DNA of 64,000 nucleotides, from contig CAJNDS010002209.1 in the NCBI GenBank assembly GCA_905221605.1, positions 210,164 to 274,163 on the forward strand, given 5' to 3'. The translations under genes and the position numbers were made by a program. A model generated the notes under the pieces. It saw only the letters and a list, made by a program, of their open reading frames with translations, was not told the DNA's origin and made no database searches. The first letter of the stretch is position 1. The number at the start of each line of letters is the position of its first letter. Source of the stretch: Symbiodinium natans. Its lineage: Eukaryota; Sar; Dinophyceae; Suessiales; Symbiodiniaceae. Shown one piece after another: positions 29,813 to 40,300 of this stretch.

Positions 29813-32800
29813 TTCATTGGGTGCCTTTGTGTCGTTGTCTATCGTGCAGGTACAGCAGAAGCTGAAGGCAGCTGGTTTGGCTGAGGAAGACGACCAAGGC
29901 CTGGAGGCCTGGCAGGAGAAGGTGGGAACCTTCCTGCAGAGTCGGGCAGGGGAGAGCTTGCCTGTGAAGCGACAGAGACTCAGGGGAAAAACCAGCATGG
30001 AAGTGCCGAGGCAGGCCAGCCTGGCATGGATGCAGGACGTGAATCATGCAATCAGCTTCCTTGGACACGAGCTGATGAGCTTCAAGTTCCCAGAGGTGCT
30101 GGATGCCACCATTCCGAAGACTCTGATCTTGGCGACAGATCAAGAAGCGACCCAGTTGGCAGCTTGCAATTTTCTAAAAGAGGAGGCCAAGCTATGTTTG
30201 GAACTGGTGTACGACCCACAGCACCGAAGAGGAAACGATGCCATGCTGGCTCTAGCTCAGGCCGGGGTACTCAGGAGGGCCCTGTATGCCATCGGCCTTT
30301 ACAACCTCCAGTACGGGCCCTACCTCAAGGGCGGGTGGCACGATATGATCAAAGATGCTGCTCAGGCTTGCACGAGGTTATCTCCGAATGACCCCCTCTT
30401 GAAAAGCTTTTTCCCAGAGATCTTACAGGACTTGGACGAACCGGCGTCCAACAACACAGAGCAGAGAAGACAAGAGTTTCTGAAGTCCCTCCCGAGTCTT
30501 CCAGTCGTGAAAAGCAAGGGGCCAAAAGCAGCTCGGTCCAGGTTCAACTCCCTCCAGCACTCACAAGAGCACCTGGATCCTTACTGGGCCACCTTTGCCT
30601 TTATCCTCACTGTCGTCTGCTTGACACAGAACTACGTGCAGTTTGCAGACGAGTTGTGGGCACCACAGGAGGCCTTGGATGAGATCTTGCAAGATGGTGC
30701 CTCTGCCTCAGCAGAAGCCCCAGCGAAGCTGACAAAGCAGTCTGCCATCCAGGAGGCAAAGGCCCAGCTGAACCGGATGCGGAGCAAAGCAGCAAACACA
30801 CTGCACTCGTTTGCCAAGTGGGTGAACGACCCGACCAACAAGTCCTATGCCCGAATGATGTTCTATGCACAGCGACCAGAATCCATGGACTCAGGACTCA
30901 TGTTGGTTCACCTTCGTTCGGAAGAGGACACCAGGAAGTACTTCAAGGACTGGGCTTTCTGGAGTTTTCTGTCCGTGGCCAAAGATCAGCTGCGAGTCCT
31001 TCAAGACCTCAGGCTGCTGCAGCGAGCTGGTTTCGACATGCAGAGAGGGACTTCCAGAGGCCCTGTCTCGGATGACTTCCTGAAGCTTCAGGACAACATG
31101 GCAGAAGTCATGTGGTTGATTGTGCGGAAGCTCCTGAAATTTCGCTTAGGCAGCATGCTGCAGCACACTTGGAGTTTGCCTTTGCTGCTAGCAACCTTGC
31201 TCGAGCAGTCCGACTTGGAGAAGCAAGCAGGAGCACGGCGTTTCTTGAAGCTCATAGCCAGAACACTGGAGGCCGTCAGGGCCCGAGGTTCCCTGGCAGC
31301 CCAGGAGTTGCTGAAAGCTTTGTACTCTCCTCTTGCACGGTGGGCTTTCAGTCGCCTGGACACTGTGGACTACGAAAGCACCCCAAGGGAGGTGCTTCAG
31401 ATGTGCCGGCAGTTTTGTGGAGGTCTTCTGAACACCAAGCTCGTCGAGGACCTCAACAAGCTTCAAAGGGAACACGAGACCAGGGATACAGCAAAACAAG
31501 AGATCAGCGAGATGCTGTGCTGGAGAGCAGGGACCCAGCATGGGGTTCTGGGCAGCTACAAGAGAAAAGAAATCCATGTGCCGGTGATGCAAAGCCCAAC
31601 CAAAGACCACGACCCGGACCTCCTCTTCAGGCGCAAACCCGACCGAGTGACAAAGATGCCCAAGACAAAGGAGCAGGAAGAACAGGAGCGAGTGCTGAAG
31701 CGAATTTGCGGCCCCACCAAGTGGTTTACATGCACACCAGAAAGTCAGCAGCAAACCTTTGCGAACCTGGCCTTGCTCGTGCACATCCAGGAAGACTTTG
31801 CAAAAGTGGAGTCTGCCTGGAATGCCTGTCTCTTGCCAGAGGGTGAGGCGGTCTTCGTCAAGCAGGACAAGAGCTACAAGTTTGTGCTGCGAACCTACCG
31901 AAATGCAGCCCTGGTGTGGCCCATGAGCACAAGCATCCTCCAATCTGGCTGCAGAGAGCTGAGTTTCAACATGGAAGTCTCCAAGTTGGAATGGCTCTTT
32001 CTCTTCGACAAGACCAGCATCTTGGTGCATCCCTTGAAGACGAAGTCGCCACTGCGGATGTGGCTGGAGCACAAAATTCCCGGGGCCGGGATCGTGCCGA
32101 CCAGCTCTGAAAAGCCCGAGACTTTGGAGGCCTTCCACACAGCACGAGGCTTTTGCGGTCTGGCGGAGGACACCTTGAAGAAGCTGTGTGCGGAATGGAG
32201 CATTCCACTGCCCGAGAGTGTGACACACATGAAAGAGACACAGGTGCTGCAGACGGCCTTGCTTGTGAACAAGAAACCAGGTGTTGATGAAGCTACTGTG
32301 AAGGCCACCCTGCTGCAAGGCGAGGCCAATTTGGAAGGGCACGACGACGTCGAAGTGGAGGAAATGGAGGCGATCTTGCAAGACACCGTGCTGTCAACAG
32401 AGAAGGACACGATCATGAAGCTTTTGAAGAGCAGCAGCAGGAAGAAAAAGGAGGAGAAGGTGACAGAGGCTTGGCAGAAGTGCTTCCAAAATGTGGTGGA
32501 CGGGCTCCCAGCAGCGAAGAAAAAAGAAAGGGAGAAGGCCCTGGCCAAGGCCAAGGCCCAGGCCAAGGCCGGCAGTGCTAAAAAGAAGAAGGAGCCAGCT
32601 TCCTCTTCCAAGACACCTCCTGGGGGCTCGTCCTACGACAACAGGAATTACGACCCGATTCCAGTGCAGATCGACAAGCTGCTCAAGGAGGCGAAACCAC
32701 CAGCAGCTGGCGTTTACACGGATGGCGACAATGGTCGGTGGAAGGTGTCGTACTCCAGTGCGAGGTCCCACCAGCAAAGATCCATTTCCTGGACCAGCAT

Positions 32801-32981
32801 AGGGCCCCGTGCTGCCGGGAAAGCTGCCTTAAAGCAGCTCTGGGACTGGGCGGAGATGTACGATGGAAAGCCGATCACAGACGAGGCAAAGGACACTCTC
32901 AAGAAAATCCAGGCCACCAGCGAAGTACCGGGCTCAGTGTTAAGCTTCGGCATTCTTCGTCAGCCACTGTGTAGTAGTTAG
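29141..32981 (+). CDS. Large uncharacterised protein, about 1,155 residues, two exons (gene C)
   Basis: Exon 1 is 29141-29476: ATG 29141, 112 residues beginning [13 protein letters not shown]. The frame extends upstream to GTG 29120, but that is not a normal eukaryotic start. Exon 2 is 29850-32981, 1,043 residues, stop TAG 32979-32981. Joining CAA|GT at 29477 to CAG|GTA at 29849 keeps phase 0 and removes a TG/TCTG microsatellite that is open in every frame by chance. The protein is mostly helical and soluble-looking. About residues 355-375 there is one hydrophobic stretch ([17 protein letters not shown]), possibly buried. Residues about 975-1032 are very Lys/Ala-rich with (Ala-Lys-Ala)n. Residues about 1066-1115 (GRWKV...ISW...[14 protein letters not shown]) loosely resemble an AP2-like DNA-binding fold. 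No reverse-transcriptase, transposase or helicase motif was seen. A decayed partial copy lies downstream. Function unknown. Confidence 0.75.
29477..29849 (+). repeat. Intron of gene C filled by (TG)n/(TCTG)n microsatellite
   Basis: From 29487 to 29812 the sequence is almost only TGTG and TCTG units in changing proportions. The tract has no stop codon in the three forward frames, so repetitive Cys/Val/Ser frames of 150-250 residues run through it. Those are artefacts. The flanks support an intron: phase 0 on both sides, GT at 29477-29478 and a pyrimidine-rich ...GTTGTCTATCGTGCAG acceptor ending at 29849. The exact donor inside the GT-rich tract remains uncertain. Confidence 0.75.
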
Positions 32982-33289
32982 TTTTTGCTGTGATGTTTCT
33001 TGCTGTCGCCTTTCAAGGACTGAGTGAAGCCTTCAGCGTGCTGCTACACAAGCTGTTCCCAGAAGCTCTGGCAGCAAAGACAGGGTTCATTTTGTTAGCA
33101 AATTTTTCACCCAGAGACTGTGCCTGTGCAACACAGCAGCCTGTTCGAAAATCGACTGCCGAAAACAACAGTGTTTAGTTGCCAGGAAATCCGATTCAGT
33201 TTAGTCCAGATTTGAGCCCCGAACAGCAACTCGCCCACTAAAACTTAAAGGCTTAGTCCCCAAGGAAAATACTAGCCGAAAGCATTCAG

Positions 33290-33880
33290 GTGTACTTCAA
33301 GACCAAGTGCAGGGGACCAGTGAGACCAGCAATGATTTTGCTTCAAGGGTAGTGTGAAAGTGCCAGCCATGGTGGATACCTTTTTGCATGCGAGCTGACA
33401 GAGGACAGCAGAATAGGGGCAGGCAGCGTGTCGGTTCCCTCATCTGCGATGGGGTAGTGCGGCCTCCAGCCAGCACAATCTCAGTACCTCCAGGCACCGG
33501 AAGACGAGAATGCTCGAAAAGGAACACAACAGGAAGCTCGAAGAGACTTCAAAGTCAGTCAGAAGCCACTTCGTTGTCGGTCAAAAGGCAGCAGTTCAAG
33601 CAGGAATCAACGAGTTTCATGCAGGCAGCCCGTGCTTCTGCAGAAACTGGAGTGCTGGTGGACTTGAGCGACACAGTCCTGCAAGGAGAGTCAGCTCCTG
33701 GCAGGGCCTCGTGGGAGAGAAGAATGAGTTGCCAGCCCATGAGCAGTCAGTTGAGGTGCAAGAACTTTGCTGGTGCACTTCAAGACCGAGTGGAAGGGAC
33801 CCACAGCACAGAAGAGGAAACGATGTCATGCTGGCTCTAGCTCAGGTCAGAAGGGCCCTGTTTGCTTTCCCAGATCTGCC
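33290..33880 (+). pseudogene. Decayed, internally deleted copy of gene C sequence
   Basis: Positions 33630-33860 match gene C in order. ACACAGTCCTGCAAGGAG, CTCCTGGCAGGGCCTCGTGGG and GAGAAGAATGAG followed by TGCCAGCCCA equal parts of 29250-29345. The match then jumps to CACAGCAC.GAAGAGGAAACG and ATGCTGGCTCTAGCTCAG, equal to 30214-30262. About 30 bp inside exon 1 and about 800 bp including the intron are missing, and the frame is broken. A second short piece at 33297-33330 (AAGTGCAGGGGACCA) resembles 29392-29405. This is a local duplicate that has decayed. It cannot make the parent protein. Confidence 0.75.
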
Positions 33881-34092
33881 TTCATGATTGTGCTAGAGTC
33901 TAGAGGCACTCTGAGAAGGTTTTTGCTGTGTCGGTATGGGGGTGCTGCCTGGTGTGTGGGACAAACAGAGCAGGCCCAAGCTGTAGTTCATTGTTTTGGT
34001 GGCAGTGTCGGTGGGTCGGTGGAATCCACAGACGATACCAAAGGAGCCCACACAACAAAGCTTGGAGATGCAGCTCGGGCAAGACCATGACT

Positions 34093-34166
34093 CCTGACCC
34101 AGAGCCAGCGCGATAATATTGAGCTGGATCGTGCTTTCTCTGGGTCAGGCGTCTTTTTTTTTTTTT
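34093..34166 (+). ncRNA. Perfect 12-bp hairpin followed by a T13 run (candidate small-RNA 3' end)
   Basis: CCTGACCCAGAG at 34093-34104 pairs exactly with CTCTGGGTCAGG at 34138-34149. Inside, CCAGC and GCTGG can form a second 5-bp stem around an AT-rich loop. Thirteen T residues follow at 34154-34166. Hairpin plus T run is what an RNA polymerase III transcript end looks like. No A/B box or upstream promoter was recognised. A foldback repeat is an equal alternative. Confidence 0.3.
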
Positions 34167-34395
34167 ATTAATACTTTTGTTGCCAACCAGTGCCTCTTTA
34201 AGTTTAAGAGGCCTTCTGGACTCGGCCTGCCTGTGGGTTTCAGATTCGACCCCGGGCATTGAGAAGCGAGGAGGCAAGAAAAAGACCGAGCCTGCAGCAA
34301 TTCTTAGGATTGGAGTTTGCGACTGATTCTGTGAGCAGAGCGAGCATGAACCAGATCCATTGCTTTAGGTAGGTGGAACAAGCTAATAAAGAAGT

Positions 34396-34490
34396 GTGTA
34401 TATATATATACACATACTTTTTTATATGTAGCTTTTCCTTTCTCCATCTCTCTCTGTATCTCTCTTTCTCTTTATCTCTCTATCTCTGTG
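34396..34490. repeat. AT palindrome and CT-rich microsatellite upstream of gene D
   Basis: TGTGTATATATATATACACA at 34396-34415 is a perfect palindrome. From about 34437 to 34490 the plus strand is (TCTC)n with TCTA and TCTT variants, a polypyrimidine tract 75-125 bp before gene D's ATG. Confidence 0.85.
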
Positions 34491-34563
34491 CACATGTGTT
34501 TTTGGAAGACAGTTAGGGCTCAAGTCGTGAAAGATAACCTTTCGCAGCTACTCCGAAGCACCT

Positions 34564-35028
34564 ATGGCGAGTCCAGTGCTGCCGACGGAATCCGAACCCA
34601 TTGCGAAGTTGAAGAGGGGTCTACGAAGGTACTTTGAGGAAGACGAAGAGTTCCGTGTGGACCCCCACCATGCAACTGAGCTGCTGCAATGCCTCAGAGA
34701 CTCCAAGAAACGCTCCCGAGACTTGGAAGCTGAGGGCCGGAGTTTGAGGGCACGGATTGACAGTCTGCAAACACAGCTGGACATGTCCAACAAGGCCAAT
34801 ATAGATGCAGAGCTAGCGATCCAAGAACGAGATCTCGAGCTGGGAACAAAGAACGACCATATCAAGATGCTCCTACAAGAGAGAGATCAGCTCCGGCTCT
34901 GTGTCAAGGGAGCACACGAAGCCTCAGGGAGACTCAAGCAAAGCCTGAAGGATCTCAATGCAGCAATGCAAGCCACAAAGATGGCCACCGAGGACGACAC
35001 TTTTGTGCCATCAGAGTCCGAGGCTTGA
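34564..35028 (+). CDS. Small coiled-coil protein, 154 residues (gene D)
   Basis: The frame runs from ATG 34564 (context CACCTATGGCG) to TGA 35026-35028. After a short N-terminal part (residues 1-40, with an acidic FEEDEEF motif), residues about 40-140 form a heptad-like, charged helix rich in Leu, Arg, Glu and Gln, typical of a coiled coil. The tail is acidic (EDDTFVPSESEA). No catalytic or DNA-binding motif is visible. It could be a structural or adaptor protein. It lies downstream of gene C on the same strand, separated by the gene C relic, a hairpin and a CT-rich microsatellite. Two other frames in this region are shadows. Function unknown. Confidence 0.6.
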   Translation: MASPVLPTESEPIAKLKRGLRRYFEEDEEFRVDPHHATELLQCLRDSKKRSRDLEAEGRSLRARIDSLQTQLDMSNKANIDAELAIQERDLELGTKNDHIKMLLQERDQLRLCVKGAHEASGRLKQSLKDLNAAMQATKMATEDDTFVPSESEA

Positions 35029-35950
35029 GATGTGGCCACAGCGACTGAGACAGGGTGGCCTGTCTGCTGAAGTTGGAAAGCTCCTGAGTTTGAGTCCCTT
35101 TCACAAGTTGGTTTCTTCCAAGTCGGCTGCTGTGGAGAAAAAAAGAGCGCTTTGCAGTACTGATTCCTCATGAGAAGCCATAAGACATGCTAGGCTGGTC
35201 AGCCTGCCCGAACACTCTAAGCTTCAGCTTGGGTTTAGGGCTAGGCTTCCAGCCAAGCAGCTTGTACAGCTAGGTCTGCTGATTTGGAAACTGTGTCCTT
35301 TCAGGATTAGTAGCTGTGTCACTTTGAAACTCTATGCTGTCTGCGCTACAGTACTTCCAGTCAAAGATGTTTTTTCGAGACTTGGGCTCTGAACCGGCAC
35401 CATTTCGATGGTAACGACAAAGGAGTCGCCACAAATAGATGTCTGCAGTTGTCCGTTTTCATATCTTCCAACTGTCTTTTTAAAAGATTATCCCAGATTC
35501 GATTTTCGGGTTTAGGGGCTCGACTGCAAGGTTTTACAGTTTAGAGTTTGGGGGCATCGGTCGTATACTTCGAGAAGCAGCTTTCAATCAAAATGTGCTG
35601 CAAGCAGCTGTTCTTTTACAGGCACTGTTTGTAATGTCAAAAATGTAAGTTGAAATAGGTGTTTTCTTCATGTGTTTGTTGCCCTCTTGAAGAAAAGGAG
35701 CTTTGAAACCCGTTTCCCATGCAAAACATCATGCTGATTTCGTCCTGGTTTCTTTCGCTTTAAACACAACAACACACGAAACAACACCAAGTAACAATTT
35801 CATATGTCAATGGCAACATGTTTTTGAGGGAATCAAACAGCTAAAACAACAATGAACAATAACCAACAGCAAAAATTGGCAGGGGCCCGGCAAACCCTTT
35901 GGACACCCAAGTGGTTTTGGCCACCAAGTGGTCCGCGCCAGTTGGCCCCT
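35029..35950. other. Non-coding tail of the gene island
   Basis: This is about 920 bp without a convincing gene. It is richer in A and T than the genes and contains scattered AACAACA-type sequence (35760-35880). No repeat family or RNA gene was recognised. The first telomere-like TTTAGGG/TTCAGGG tract, marking the island edge, begins near 35957. Confidence 0.5.
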
Positions 35951-36023
35951 CCAATAGGGTTTAGGGTTCAGGGTTCAGGGTTCAGGGTTCAGGAGTTTGG
36001 GGGTTTAGGAGCTTGGGGTTGAG

Positions 36024-36120
36024 GATGTTCCCCCTTTTGCTAGCAGTCCCTAAGAGGGATTATAGTACTCCCCATGATACTCCCTGCTAAGGAGTGCGAG
36101 TATAAGGGAGGACATCCCAA
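36024..36120. mobile_element. Family D element
   Basis: GATGTTCCCCCTTTTGCTAG on the left, GTATAAGGGAGGACATCCCAA on the right. A left-half relic (CTTATACTAACAGTCCTTAGTAG) lies at 36333-36372. Confidence 0.85.
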
Positions 36121-36667
36121 GTGTAGGGTCCTAAAACACCTAAAATCATCGCCATTTTGACAACGCCCCTAAACCGCCAACACCTGAAACCCCAACCTGT
36201 GTGACTGGTTCTGGGGTCGTGCTCGTATAGGGTTTGGCGGCAACCGCACAGCGGGATTGGCTGAACTAGGACCTTGGGGTTTTAGGGGTTGAGTCGAGCT
36301 GGTTTTGTTATAGTATGCCAGCATGGCCTAAAAGCCCCTTATACTAACAGTCCTTAGTAGGGATTGTAATACGTCAGTCCCTAAACCCTGAACCACACTG
36401 AACCCCTAAACCCTACTCCCCTAACCCTATAAAGTAAACCCTAAACCGCTAAACCCCCAAACCCGGAAACCCATAAACCATAAACCCCTAAACCTCTAAT
36501 GAACCCCCAAAACCCTAAACCCCTAAACCCTGAAACCCTAAACTAAACCCCTGAGCCCGAAGCCCGGATTCCCGGCCTGCAGTGGGAGCCGATCCCGAGA
36601 TTGCACGGCAATGATGCGTCCGACGTCGCCTGCCCCCAACCAGGGTGGGCGACTAGGCCTTAAAATT

Positions 36668-36908
36668 CCCAACCCTTTAAACCCTAAACCCTAAACCCTA
36701 AACCCTAAACCCTGCAAAGGGCCGTTTAAGGGATTGTAGGGTATACTCGCCCATCCTGGAAGGGCGATCTTCTAGGGACTAACGGAGGGACTCTTGGGGT
36801 TTAGGGTTTAGGGTTTAGGGTTAGGGTTTAGGGTTTAGGGTTTAGGGTTTAGGGTTTAGGGTTTAGGGTTTAGGGTTTAGGGTTTAGGGTTTAGGGTTTA
36901 GGGTGTAG
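36668..36908. repeat. Capped unit: CCCTAAA - 84 bp spacer - TTTAGGG
   Basis: C-strand array 36675-36713, spacer 36714-36797, G-strand array 36798-36905 (about 15 units). Confidence 0.94.
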
Positions 36909-37104
36909 GACTTAGGGTTCATAGGGTTAAGGATTTGTGGGGATATTGGGTTTAGGGGTTACGGTGTAGAGTTTAGGGCTTAGGGTTCAGGAGTTTAGGG
37001 GTTGTTTGGGGTCGGGGTTTGGGTTCAGGGTTTGGGGTTTAAGGTTGCAAGGGACCCTACTCAACTCCTTGACACCGAAATCTCCCCCCCCCCCCTCCTC
37101 TCAA

Positions 37105-37352
37105 ACCCTAAATCCTAAATCCGAAATCCTAAAACCCTAAACCCTAAACCCTAAGCCCTAAAACCCTAAACCCTGAACCCTTAACCCAAACAACCATGCA
37201 CCTGGGCGTAGTGGGCCCCCCGAGGCATCAGCCTCGCCCTCAAAGAGGCGACTGAGAACCTCGCGCGAGCGCAGGGGTTGAGACTCCGGCTGTAGGGTTT
37301 GGGGTTTGGGGTTTGGGGTTTGGGGTTTGGGGTTTAGGGTTTGGAGTTTAAG
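37105..37352. repeat. Capped unit with TTTGGGG right arm
   Basis: C-strand array 37105-37185, GC-rich spacer to 37291, then six TTTGGGG/TTTAGGG units (37292-37352). Confidence 0.9.
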
Positions 37353-37699
37353 GCGAAGCTGGGACCCTATTCACCTACAGTTTTAAGAGTTGTACCTACG
37401 AACTAGGAGGTACTTACTACCAATCTGTAGGCAAAGAGGGTTGCAGGTAGGGTTTCTGCAGGGCGTAGGGTACATAGGGGACTTAGGGGTCAAATGGTTC
37501 GGTTTCCGGAGTGTATGTTGTGTTTTTTTTGTTGGGGGCAGGGGGGGGGTGGGGATTTTGGGGTGTAGGAATTGAAGGCGAGAAAAAGTTTCTAGAATCA
37601 GAACCAACGAGCATGGGACAGACATATTGACCTGAACCCCACACTACTAAACCCTCGGACCTAAACCACTTAACTCGAAACAACCTCCAATCTCCAAAC

Positions 37700-37891
37700 C
37701 CTAACCCCGAAACCCTAAACCCTAAACCCTAAATTGCCCTGAACCCTGAACCCGAGGTCTGAGAGCGCGGCCACCGTGTCCCCGACAACGGGCTCCCAGG
37801 TCTGCATAGAAGGCAAAGGGCAATCGGCTTAGGGTTTAGGGTTTAGGGTTTAGGGTCTTGGGTTTAGGGTGTAGGGTTTAGGGTTTTAGGG
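37700..37891. repeat. Capped unit: CCCTAAA - 74 bp spacer - TTTAGGG
   Basis: C-strand 37700-37753, GC-rich spacer 37754-37827, G-strand 37828-37891. Confidence 0.9.
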
Positions 37892-38179
37892 TTGGACTTC
37901 CCTAAACCTTCTGATGGGTCTGGGCTTGATAGGATGTAGTTGACTTGGCTGGAACCAAAGCTCGAAACTCGACTAGCTACAGCCTGATTGACACACCTTC
38001 CTTCATCTTGAAGTAGAGTACATTTTGCTTAATTAAGAACCCAACAAACATAAAAAAGTACTTTTCAACGAAGAACACAAGAAACAAGAATAATCTCTAT
38101 TTTCCCCTGCTGAGGAAGACTATATTGCCTTTTTTGGGTGGGAGGGTTCTTAAGCACATGGCAGTGCATTGCGGAAGAG

Positions 38180-38470
38180 AGGTCTGCTGCATCACTTGCC
38201 CCTTCTTTCGTCGACCGTCCAGGTGTTCAAGTAGGCGCGCGCCTCCGCAAACTTCTTGCCGTCGGCGGACTTGAGGAGTGTACTTCCCGACCCCCGTCTT
38301 CTGAAGGCCTGCCGCGACGTCTCCATATCCTCCTTCCAACAAGGCAAAGCCCTGCCGCGCACGATACTCGGAGCAGCCTTCGTCCAGGGCAGTTCTCTGG
38401 TGCCTCTGGTGGCGATCCTTCTCGGGCAAGTTGCCAGTAAAGCAACAAGGAGGGCTTCCAAAGCGTCTTT
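38180..38470 (-). pseudogene. Gene-like fragment, unidentified
   Basis: A minus-strand frame has a coding-like C-terminal segment (ADGKKFAEARAYLNTWTVDE) ending in a stop. The upstream part is Arg/Pro-rich and low in information. It lies between telomeric arrays, in a stretch (37,900-38,600) with no recognised repeat. No family recognised. Confidence 0.25.
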
Positions 38471-38630
38471 TGCCGGTGGTGGGGGGGGGGAAACCGGGGA
38501 AACCTTCCTTTAGGGCTTAAGCTTTCCAAGCGGTCGCCCGTCCCACATTGGGGAAACCTTGCCTCGGGCCTCTTCATGGCAATGCCCCTGCGGCTCAACC
38601 TGACCTAACCCTAAACCTTCCCAAGCCCTG

Positions 38631-39090
38631 CTAAACCCTAAACCCTAAACCCTAAACCCTAAACCCTAAACCCTAAACCCTAAACCGAAACCCTAAACCC
38701 TAAACCCTAAACCCTAAACCCTACCTGAGCCTTGAGCCCTGCACTCTAAACCCAAAACCCAAAACCCAAAACCCAAAACCTTAAACCCTGAACCACGTAG
38801 AGGGTTTTGGGGGCTTTACAGGGTCTTTCAGAAAGTAAGAGTTTACGGATTCAGGCTAAGGAGCGTGCTTGTTTTGTGGTTTAGGGTTTGGGGATTTCGG
38901 GTTCAGTTTTAGGGTTTCGGGCGAGATGTAGCCTCGGGAGGCTCAGGCAGGACCAGGGCGCTGGCGACCTCCGGCGGCACCTGCGACAGGCGCATGCGCA
39001 AGCCAACATTGCCCTCAGCCCTGAGCCCTGAACCCTAAACCTTGAACCCTAAACCCTAAGCCCTAAACCCTAAACCCTGAGCCCTAAGCC
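38631..39090. repeat. CCCTAAA arrays with CCCAAAA block and intervening TTTAGGG
   Basis: C-strand 38631-38726, CCCAAAA units 38750-38780, G-strand scraps 38878-38925, GC-rich spacer 38926-39015, then C-strand 39017-39090. Here a GC-rich spacer lies in the reverse polarity. Confidence 0.85.
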
Positions 39091-39125
39091 CTATAAATCT
39101 TAAGCCCTAAAGAGGTATATCCCAC

Positions 39126-39247
39126 TACTCGGAGGTTCATGGGTACTTCTAAGTCGGGTTATGGGTGTCCCCAAAAAATGTTCTGACCATAGCTGCCCTA
39201 GTTATAGCTGATAACTGTACTTGTAAGTACCCATGAACCTCCAAGTA
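39126..39247. mobile_element. Family A element
   Basis: TACTCGGAGGTTCATGGGTA and TACCCATGAACCTCCAAGTA ends. About 122 bp. Confidence 0.9.
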
Positions 39248-39706
39248 ACCCCTACAGGTCTACTGACTAGTGCTTTGGGTTGCGTGCGCTTTCGCTAGGC
39301 CCCGAACCTTTAAGCCCTTGAGGCCCTACACGCTCTATCACCTGGACCGAACACCCCGAAAGCCCAAACCGGAAGACCCGAAAACCTAAAAGCCCTAAGC
39401 CATACAGCCTAAACACCCGAAACAAATCCTTGAGACCCTTAAGCCCCAAACCCTAAAGACCTAGAGCCCTAAACTCTACAGCCCCGCCGCCCTTAAAGCC
39501 CTGAACGCTGCAAAATCACCCTAAGCCCCGAAGTCCGAAAGCAAAGAAAACGACCTAAACCCTAACACCCGAAAGCCTTAAACCCTCAAAAACAGGAGAA
39601 GCGACTCACCTGCCACGAATTAACTTCCATGGGTGAGTAGTGTATAGGGCTTTTTTCGGAATGAAGCCCACAGAACGACTAAACTTCTCCCCAATCCCTA
39701 AATTAA

Positions 39707-40045
39707 ACCCCAAACCCTTAACCCTAAACCCTAAACCCTAAACCCTAAACCCTACACCCTACACCCTAAACCCTAAACCCTAAACCCTAAATGCAGCTCC
39801 TAGCCTCCGCCGAACTCCGCGCCGCGGCGGAGATGGGAGAGGCTGCCTGCGCCGTCCGAGACACGCACCCTATAAGGGTCCATGTGCAGGGGTTTGGGGT
39901 TTAGGGTTTGGGGTTTAGGGTTTAGGGTTTGGGGTTTAGGGTTTAGGGTTTGGGGTTTAGGGTTTGGGGTTTGGGGCTTATAGGGTTTAGGGTTTGGGGT
40001 TTTGGGTGGGCCCTAAAGTTGCTACATAGGAACCCCTTTGCTGTA
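39707..40045. repeat. CCCTAAA array, GC-rich spacer, then a family C element filled with TTTAGGG/TTTGGGG
   Basis: The C-strand array 39707-39791 and spacer 39792-39862 lead into AAGGGTCCATGTGCA of family C. About 120 bp of mixed TTTGGGG/TTTAGGG repeats follow. Family C then resumes at GGGCCCTAAAGTTGCTACATAG (about 40010). Confidence 0.85.
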
Positions 40046-40300
40046 GAGGTTTAGGGTTTTTGCGGGCATAAAGAAGTGTAGGGAGTTGGGGTTCCAGGGA
40101 TTCTAGGGCTCTCAGACTTCAGGTCCTTCGAGATTTGCGGATTAAGCGATGGAGGGGTGTTAGGGTGTTTGTGCTTCAGATGAAGAGGTTCAGGGATGTA
40201 CGTAGGCCTGAGGGTTTTTAGGGTTCATGCGGGATGCTCTGGTACTTGAAACGCGAAACATCTCAGGCAACAGTTTCACCTGCCGGAGCTCGTTGCCCAA

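Noticed and set aside
29445-29849. Start of a continuous 1,178-residue frame, and Cys/Val/Ser repeat proteins on both strands
   Set aside because: The part before 29850 is TG/TCTG microsatellite that happens to lack stops. A phase-0 intron explains it better.
31188-32611. Minus-strand frames of 397 and 238 residues
   Set aside because: Antisense shadows of gene C's long GC-rich exon.
29850-32981. Reverse transcriptase or transposase in gene C
   Set aside because: No YxDD/FxDD catalytic box, no DDE-type spacing, no zinc knuckle or integrase HHCC could be found by eye.
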